Assembly: GCA_033002965.1 (NCBI GenBank)
Contig: JAURVB010000794.1
Location: 1-64,000 of the forward strand
Direction of reading: 5' to 3'
Origin: Piper betle
Taxonomy: Eukaryota; Streptophyta; Magnoliopsida; Piperales; Piperaceae
Length of the DNA: 64,000 bases
The notes under the pieces are model-generated. The model made no database searches, had not been told where the DNA came from, and was given only the letters and a program-made list of their open reading frames with translations. Made by a program: the position numbers and the translations under genes. This document shows positions 57,496 through 64,000 of this stretch, piece by piece. Within the stretch, counting starts at the first letter, position 1, and each line of letters opens with the position of its first letter.

Positions 57496-59337
57496 GAAAT
57501 GGAAACTCAAAAACATAAATATATTACTGTCATGAGCTTGGTATTTTGGAACTTAAAAGTTGTGGACTGTGTTTCGTTTTGTTTTGTTTTTGTGATTGGC
57601 TCATAAATTCATGCTTGGTTTGGGAAATAAATTGCAGACAGGGTCATGTGGATTTCGCTGTGTCAATATTTGCTCAATTGCTTGTCACAGTGATCAACAG
57701 TGCGCCTGGCTGTTATTCTATATGGGAGTAGTTGGAGCTAATATTGATGATATATTAAAACGACAAAATGATTGATGAGTTCATTTAATACATGCATACT
57801 ATGCAGCCTTCATATTTGGTTCTGCCCATAATTTCGATTGCTAGCTTTGAAAAGGAAAAAAATTTGCTGTAATATATATGACCATTGTCTTTTCATTTTG
57901 GCCATTTATTTATTCATTTTGGCCAGGTAGTAATCTGACAAAGAGGTCTTTTTTACCACAGCTAGCCCAGCATCATTGATGCGTTGATTAAAAATAAATT
58001 GAAGCCTAAAAAATAGAAGGTTTGATTCAAGTGGAGTACCTTCTCTGTCGGCCGATTCCACTATGAATGGCTCGTTTAAATCAGATCGAGCAATCCGAGT
58101 CAAAAAATATATATAAATCGGATTTTGGCTCAATCGGTCGGTGAATCGGCGATTCGAGCCTATTCTACCCAATTTAAGCCGATTCCAGACGGCGGTGAGG
58201 GTGACGACCTTGATTGGAGGGGGAGGGAAGGGAAGGAAAGGGCGGGGGCGGGGGAAGCTAATTCAATGACTCCTTCGAAAACCGATTTATATCACGATTT
58301 TGATTTTTGCAACTATATACATTGATGTCAGATTTGTATTTTTTATATACGAAATGATAATTATCTCTAAGTAGGTTTCAATATACGTTTTCCAAATATA
58401 GTCTATTTTGTTTATGATTTAATTAAAAAATAGGAAATCTTTTCTGCACAAAGAGACGGTAGTCATTATTGTTTTAAAGTATTTATATTATTTTTTCTGT
58501 AAAATACAATGTGTTGGCTTTTGTTCAGATACGCCGACTATCTAGGGCATGGAACCAAATCCTGCACGTGAATGTTGGAATATTTATATTATTTTTCCTA
58601 TTATGCATATCACAAATATTAACCTTTGAATATTGGAATTTACTTTATTTTCTTACAATAAAAAAATAATTAACAATAAATATTCATTCTTAAATTTTTT
58701 TTCCTTAAAAATTTTAAATGTCATGTAAGAACCATATTCTTTTCAAACATAGTCGTCTTTAGTTAAAAGATCAATAACAACCAACTTATTGAAACATTTG
58801 ACACATAATATAAGGACTTTGGAGTATTAATGTTCAACGACATAAATCGAATAAATATTTTACTTACTCCACACCAAAAATAATAAATAGTGGAATTTTT
58901 TTCTCCATTATCTTCTCAAAACAAAAACTCAAAAAGTTATACCACATAAAATTATTTTTACAAGTCTTAATTAAATCTTACTTAATCCATCATCTTGTAA
59001 ATTCATATACCAAATTAATTCATTATTGGTTATTTGTAGAGTTGTATCAACTTTGTCTCAATAAAATTTTTTATTTCAATAAAATCTAAAATTTTGACAC
59101 AAAGTGGTATATGTCTATGCGCATAATAACACCCGTGATCTTTAAACTTTTTACGTCATGGATTTTCTCATGTATGTATTCTTCTTGATTGTTATTATAC
59201 AATAAATATTTATTATATACCCTTCCAAAAAATATTTTGGTGTTTGATAAAAATCCAGAATTTAAATCTCTTATTTTTCCTCTATCTTTATTCACCCACC
59301 AAATCATCTATATTAAAGGTATCTCTCACTCATTATT
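57496..59337. other. Intergenic, AT-rich
   Basis: No gene recognised. A G-rich patch lies at 58195-58255 (GGGAGGGAAGGG type). The remainder is AT-rich. Confidence 0.45.
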
Positions 59338-59754
59338 GAGAAAATAGAGAAAATAAATTATTTTAAGATAGTGAAAAATAATTAGATAAACAAGTTTTCC
59401 ACATATAGATAAATAATTCATGAAAATTTTTTCAAGCCACAAACATATCATACAATTTGCTTAACGAATGTAAAATCATTGGCCACCATCTTACATAAAA
59501 TATTTTGATCAATCAACGTACTTCTTATAAATGACATCTACACAAGAAACAAAATAGAGAAAATAAATTATTTTAGATAGTGAAAAATAATTAGATAAAC
59601 ATGTTTTGCCACATATAGATAAATAACTCATGAAAATTTTTTCAAGACGCAAACGTATCATACAATTTGCTTAATGAATGTAACATTGACCACCATCTTC
59701 CATAAAATATTTTGATCAATCAACGTACTTATAAATGACATGTACCAAGAAACA
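59338..59754. repeat. Two-copy tandem repeat of about 210 bp
   Basis: 59338-59551 and 59552-59754 align along their length (both begin AAAATAGAGAAAATAAATTA, both end near ACAAGAAAC or ACCAAGAAAC) with small deletions in the second. No coding potential. Confidence 0.85.
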
Positions 59755-61371
59755 AAATTTCTCTCCAATTTAATTGATTTTATCAGACGCAAAGATTCAC
59801 TTATTGACTTGAATCACCTAAAAATTAAAGTTGCATCTAGCTTCAACAAAATTTCTCTCAAATTTATGAGTATTCTCATCAAAATCATAAAGAATAAATT
59901 AATTAATCCAACGCCCATAAAATCAAATCCACTAATCTTATATTGAAATTGTTAAAAATTTAACACAATAAATGTTAGAATTTGCACACTTGGTTGGAAA
60001 GATGATAATAAAAATAATCTTCACAAACAACTCATTAGTCTCAAATCTAAAACACGTTAAAGCAATTTTTTCAATATAAAATTAGCGCCTTCTACACTAG
60101 AGTATTATGGTAATTCGTATCAATATGTATAATGGGCTCTTCTTTTTGAGAGTGTAACGATAAAAATGATCTTAAATCTCTTGTAACATCTCAGATCAAA
60201 CTCAAAATCGTTTCAAAATCAAGTTTTTCTCAAAAAAACTCAAGAAGAAATCCCAAAGACAAGATTGGGTAGAAAAGCCTCAAAAGGCACGTTAAAAATT
60301 AGTTTACCCGTTAGCAAAGAAGGTTTAAAAAGATAAAACGACGAAAAGAAGTTATTGGGTGTGAATGGGTGCAACCCACCACGTGCCCGAGCGCTAGCGT
60401 CTCAACAAATCGGCGCTTATAACACCCGAGCACTTGAACAAAAACACACAGAGCGCTGCGACAGTCAAAATACAACGCCGCATCATTGGTTTTCTAAATA
60501 CAAAATCAACAATCTTAAATTGGTTGGTTCAATTTTTCTAAATTGTGATTCTCGTTCGAGCTCCTTGAATAATTTTTGCCATCGTGATTGTGATCGGTTG
60601 CCTGTTGAATTGGATTTGTAACAGTAAATCTATTATAGCAATTCTCTAATTAGAAGAATTAATTAACTGCTTCATACAGTTATATTCGACTAATAAGGAG
60701 ATAACTATAGTGGGTTTGTGACAATGCTAAGCATGCTAAGGGCAATGACGATGCTAAGAATGCTCGCGGACACTTGCTCGGCTTGTGGACATTATCTACC
60801 TAACGTTGCCAATGGCTTGTGCACCATGGCCTAGTAGCAGATTTTTGTGAGATGTGAATATTTTTTCATTCCAATATTACCTTTTTATCTAGTTTCTCTT
60901 CAAATTCTACTCTTAATTGGCCCATTGCATCTCAAGGAATTCATATTTTTCAATTTTTATTTATAAATATATTAATCATAAAGAATCACAATTTTGACAT
61001 TGTAACACTAATTTTATTTTATTTTTTATTCTTCATTTTCAATCTTTTTTTATAAATTAAATTTTTAGTGATGAAACTTAAATTTCTATCTTAAAATAAG
61101 ACATCAAAGGTGCCCTCCTATAGTAATAGTTGTAATTGTTTTCTATTTTTTTTAATATTTTAATTGTATAGCCATAATATAAATATATATTCTAACAATG
61201 GACTTTGAATTTCATCGTTGAAAAATCTATATATAATACAATATAATTAAAATATTGAAAAATAAAAAATGAAATAATAATAGTTTTATAATGCAAATAT
61301 TATTACATTATTAATTACTTAAGAAGTTGTAGGCCCCTTTATAGAGTGGAATTTAAAGAGGATGTTGGAAG
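59755..61371. other. Intergenic; possible old LTR sequence
   Basis: TGTAACATCTCAGATC at about 60183 resembles an LTR start, and 60355-60480 is relatively GC-rich with no recognised gene. The rest is AT-rich. Confidence 0.3.
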
Positions 61372-62559
61372 TAGGGGTGGGCATCGGTCGGACAAACATT
61401 GGACAAGTTATTATTCGCGTCTGTCCGAAATTTTGCCGGACAAAACTTGTCTGACCGAGTTAACGTCCGACTTGTCCGTCGGGCTCCGGACAACGTCCGT
61501 GGATAGTCCGAAATTATACCATAATTATTAACTTTAACCTTACTTATCAATATAATCCGCCGTCGCCGCCACCGCCACCACCACCACCCCCGCAGCACTC
61601 TTCGCCGCCCCTCCCCCGACCTCCGCCGCCCCTCCCCGGTCGCTGCCCTCCCCGCCCTCTCCTGCCCTCCTCCCGACCTCCCCCACCCTCCGCCGCCCTC
61701 CCCTTTCCTCCCTGTCGGCGCCCTACCCCGACCTCCGCCACCGCCTTGACTCCGCCGCCGCCTACCTCCACTGCCCTGCCTCCGCCGACTGCCTTTGCCA
61801 CCGCCCGCCTCCGCCAGACCGCTGCCCTCTGCCTCCGCTAGACCGCCGCCCTCTGCCTCCGCCGGTCCGTGGGCGGCGCCGGCAATGGTTTGGACGGGGA
61901 AGAGGGCCGGTGGTTTGAGCAATGACAATATCGTAAATAAGATTTGACTCGAGTTGACTCGACTCCGTCCCGTGTCAATAATAATAACTAACTCAAAATA
62001 AATCCTAAAAAATCCATAAAATAGAAAAAAATTATAAAATAAAACAAACAATATAAAATCATAACGACATGCTTTATAACTAATAACCCACCCAAATTTC
62101 ATGTACACGTCCTAACGCGGTAAACGACTTAAAATCAATTTTACGATCCACTATATATAAAAATAAAAAATAACTAGCATATTAACTAAATTACAAGTAG
62201 TTTGATATGATTATTAATGTGAATGTATAGTTCTAAATTCCTAAATATAAGAGTGACTTTTATCCTTTTTATATGTATGTCATTTTTAGATATTTAAGAT
62301 ATTAAATATCGATTTTATGTATAAATTTAATTAATTTTACTGTATATTTATATTTTAAAATTTTTATAAACTATAATATTAGTCTTATAAATGTTAAAGA
62401 CATTATATTATTGATATAAAATATCGGACATTCGGTCGGACAAAAAAATGTCTATGTTTGATTTGTTTTAATTCGGTCGACTCCGGTCGGTCAAATTCGG
62501 TCGGACATGCTTCGGACATCGGACGAACAGACAAATTCGGACGTTCACGCCCACCCCTA
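61372..62559. mobile_element. Non-autonomous hAT transposon
   Basis: 1188-bp element with inverted ends TAGGGGTGGGC and GCCCACCCCTA. It is flanked by perfect 8-bp target duplications GTTGGAAG (61364-61371 and 62560-62567), the length made by hAT transposases. Subterminal regions on both sides carry many TCGGTCGGACA and GTCCGAA motifs, possible transposase-binding sites. The core at 61555-61890 is extremely C-rich (CCGCC and CCTCC units) and mimics a long minus-strand Gly/Arg-rich frame. No transposase is encoded. The relic at 9130 is from the same superfamily, but a link is not shown. Confidence 0.9.
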
Positions 62560-62567
62560 GTTGGAAG

Positions 62568-63556
62568 AAGGATATTTTTGGAATGAAAAAATTTCACAAC
62601 CCTTGCAAAAGTCTACCCTTAGTATACCTAAGCCCTCTTGCGAGATCCTGAGATCTAGATCTTGCGGGCATCCCACTTCTAAAAGCTATATAGAGTTATG
62701 TATAGCACAACTTATTTTTTATGCTTATCATATCGGCATATACTTGTTCAGGTGCGGGATCGTCCGCCCCCTCGAATCGGTTCTTTTGTGATTCGGGTTT
62801 GAAGGTTCGGTGGGACCAAGGCACCCTTGCCGCGCAGAGAGATAGTGCGATGGAAATAGAAAATATTACAAATAGTAAAATGACACGCAGGAAATTTTTT
62901 ACGTGGTTCCTCAGGGTTCAACTTGAATCCCTAAGTCAGTCCACGGTGAAATTAGTATTCACAATCTACTATTTCTCCTTAGGGTTTAACTTGAATCCCT
63001 AAGTTAGTCCACGGTAAGATTATTATTCACAATCTACTATTTCTCCTTTGATTTTTACAAGTTACACAAAATAGTGAATTTTTGCTGCCTTTAGATAAAT
63101 TTGCCCTGATCAGTTTGGAAGGCCTTCAAATTATTTTTAGAGTGTTGATAGGCTGAACCAAGCCGTTCTGGGTTGGTTCAAACCAAACAAATGCTGGATC
63201 GGACCGGATGGCGTACATCGGCTTCCTTTCTTTCTGCGTGCGCCAGTCTACGGGTGGTGTATGGTACACCAGCTCCAATCCGGGTTGCGGTTTCGTAACT
63301 GGTCATGGTCTGGCTTCGCGGACGTAGACTGGGAAGAAGGATTTGGTCTCGGACACGACAAAAGCGGATGCGGTCAGCAGTAAACGGGTCCGACAACCGG
63401 CTGCAGCAGCGGTGCAACGGTGGTTTTGGTGGCTCTGGCGGCGGCTTTTTCGGCAGCTGAAGGTGGCGGAGATTGCCCAGAACTGTAGATCACAGACCTA
63501 TGGGTCTCTTGACGGTGGTTCAACTGTCGGTGGTGGCTCCGGTCGGTCGGTCAGAG
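62568..63556. other. LTR-like retroelement sequence
   Basis: Contains TTTTTTACGTGGTTCCTCAGG near 62897, a phrase frequent in copia LTR/leader regions. A 66-68 bp unit (GGGTTCAACTTGAATCCCTAAG to ATCTACTATTTCTCCT) is repeated twice at about 62916-63050. No coding frame recognised, and LTR ends not found. Confidence 0.4.
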
Positions 63557-64000
63557 GCCGGAAAGTTAGACACTTTTCTACACTTTTGTGCTACGCTGCT
63601 CCGATCGGTCACTTCTCAATTTTTTCCGGCGACCTCGGCGATGAAATCCAGTGGATCTCCGTTTGGGTTTCTATATCATTCCATCATCTTCACTTGATCA
63701 CAACGGAAGGGCTGGGAATGACTGGTGCTGGTCGGAAAAAATCCAAGAAATCCAGTGTTCGCTACTCTGTTTTCTGCTTTTCCGGCCAGCAACTTCCTCG
63801 CTTCCCGATTTTTCTTGGCGAGCTACAGCGACGAACTTCGGCGAAGCTCTCTGCTTGGGTTTCTAGACCACTCCTCCGTCTTCACATTTCACCTCACGGC
63901 GACACTGGGAACGACCGGTGTTGGTCGGAAAAATTAGCGAAATTAGACCTTCGCTGCTCTGTTTTCTGACTTTTCCAATCGGCAGCTTGCTGGCAGAATT
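63557..64000. repeat. 192-bp tandem repeat running off the window
   Basis: CTCTGTTTTCTG recurs at 63765 and 63957, and the surrounding GGTGTTGGTCGGAAAAA, GGGTTTCTA and CTTTTCC blocks recur with the same 192-bp offset. A partial earlier copy begins near 63573. The open frame 63343-63969 covers the array, but its residues match no domain. Confidence 0.65.

Noticed and set aside
61353..62108. 251-residue Gly/Arg-rich minus-strand protein
   Set aside because: It crosses the left end of the hAT element and arises from its C-rich core; both facts argue against a gene.

Overview
This window is nuclear DNA from a flowering plant. The evidence is spliced genes with GT-AG introns and plant-specific gene families: an S-domain receptor kinase, a gibberellin 2-oxidase, an FHA-containing TDP1, an early-nodulin-like phytocyanin and an NHL/LEA_2 protein. 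It also carries plant Ty1/copia, Ty3/gypsy, TRIM and hAT elements in long AT-rich spacers. The very GC-rich, single-exon receptor kinase next to AT-rich, intron-rich genes would suit a non-grass monocot, but that is only a guess. I see no bacterial, organellar or viral genes.

Layout. 1-5.1 kb is repeats: the end of an LTR, a 1.1-kb dispersed repeat, and a 926-bp TRIM retroelement with matching 149-bp LTRs and a tRNA-Met-type primer site. 5.1-7.6 kb is a full-length S-domain receptor kinase reading frame broken in three places. 9.1-13.5 kb holds a hAT transposase relic, the second copy of the dispersed repeat and a gypsy remnant with a large inverted repeat. 14.7-15.75 kb is a small spliced gene I cannot name. 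16.2-18.2 kb is an intact three-exon C20-type gibberellin 2-oxidase on the minus strand. 21.6-27.8 kb is a decayed copia element. 29.3-34.8 kb is an ER DnaJ (ERDJ7-type) gene whose promoter and first two exons are tandemly amplified. 35.5-42.4 kb is a 16-exon TDP1 DNA-repair gene. 43.3-44.1 kb is an intact three-ubiquitin-fold gene. 44.5-45.0 kb is a decayed syntaxin. 47.1-49.6 kb is a truncated copia element on the minus strand. 49.6-50.4 kb holds gene fragments, one F-box/DUF295-like. 50.5-51.7 kb is a foldback element. 52.5-53.1 kb is an LEA_2/NHL membrane protein. 55.0-57.5 kb is a second TRIM followed by a phytocyanin pseudogene whose signal-peptide segment is repeated six times. 61.4-62.6 kb is a non-autonomous hAT transposon with a perfect 8-bp target duplication. 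The window ends in LTR-like sequence with a 192-bp tandem repeat.

The genes do not form a pathway. The gibberellin oxidase acts in hormone turnover, the DnaJ protein in ER folding, TDP1 in repair of topoisomerase-DNA adducts, the receptor kinase in cell-surface signalling.

A recurring feature is that several otherwise well-preserved genes (receptor kinase, DnaJ, TDP1 exon 4, LEA_2) are each interrupted by one or a few single-base gaps while splice sites and motifs stay intact. Either residual assembly indels or genuine recent pseudogenisation could explain this, and the sequence alone cannot decide. I found no convincing new biological system; the most unusual structures are the amplified DnaJ 5' end and the reiterated phytocyanin signal-peptide segment.
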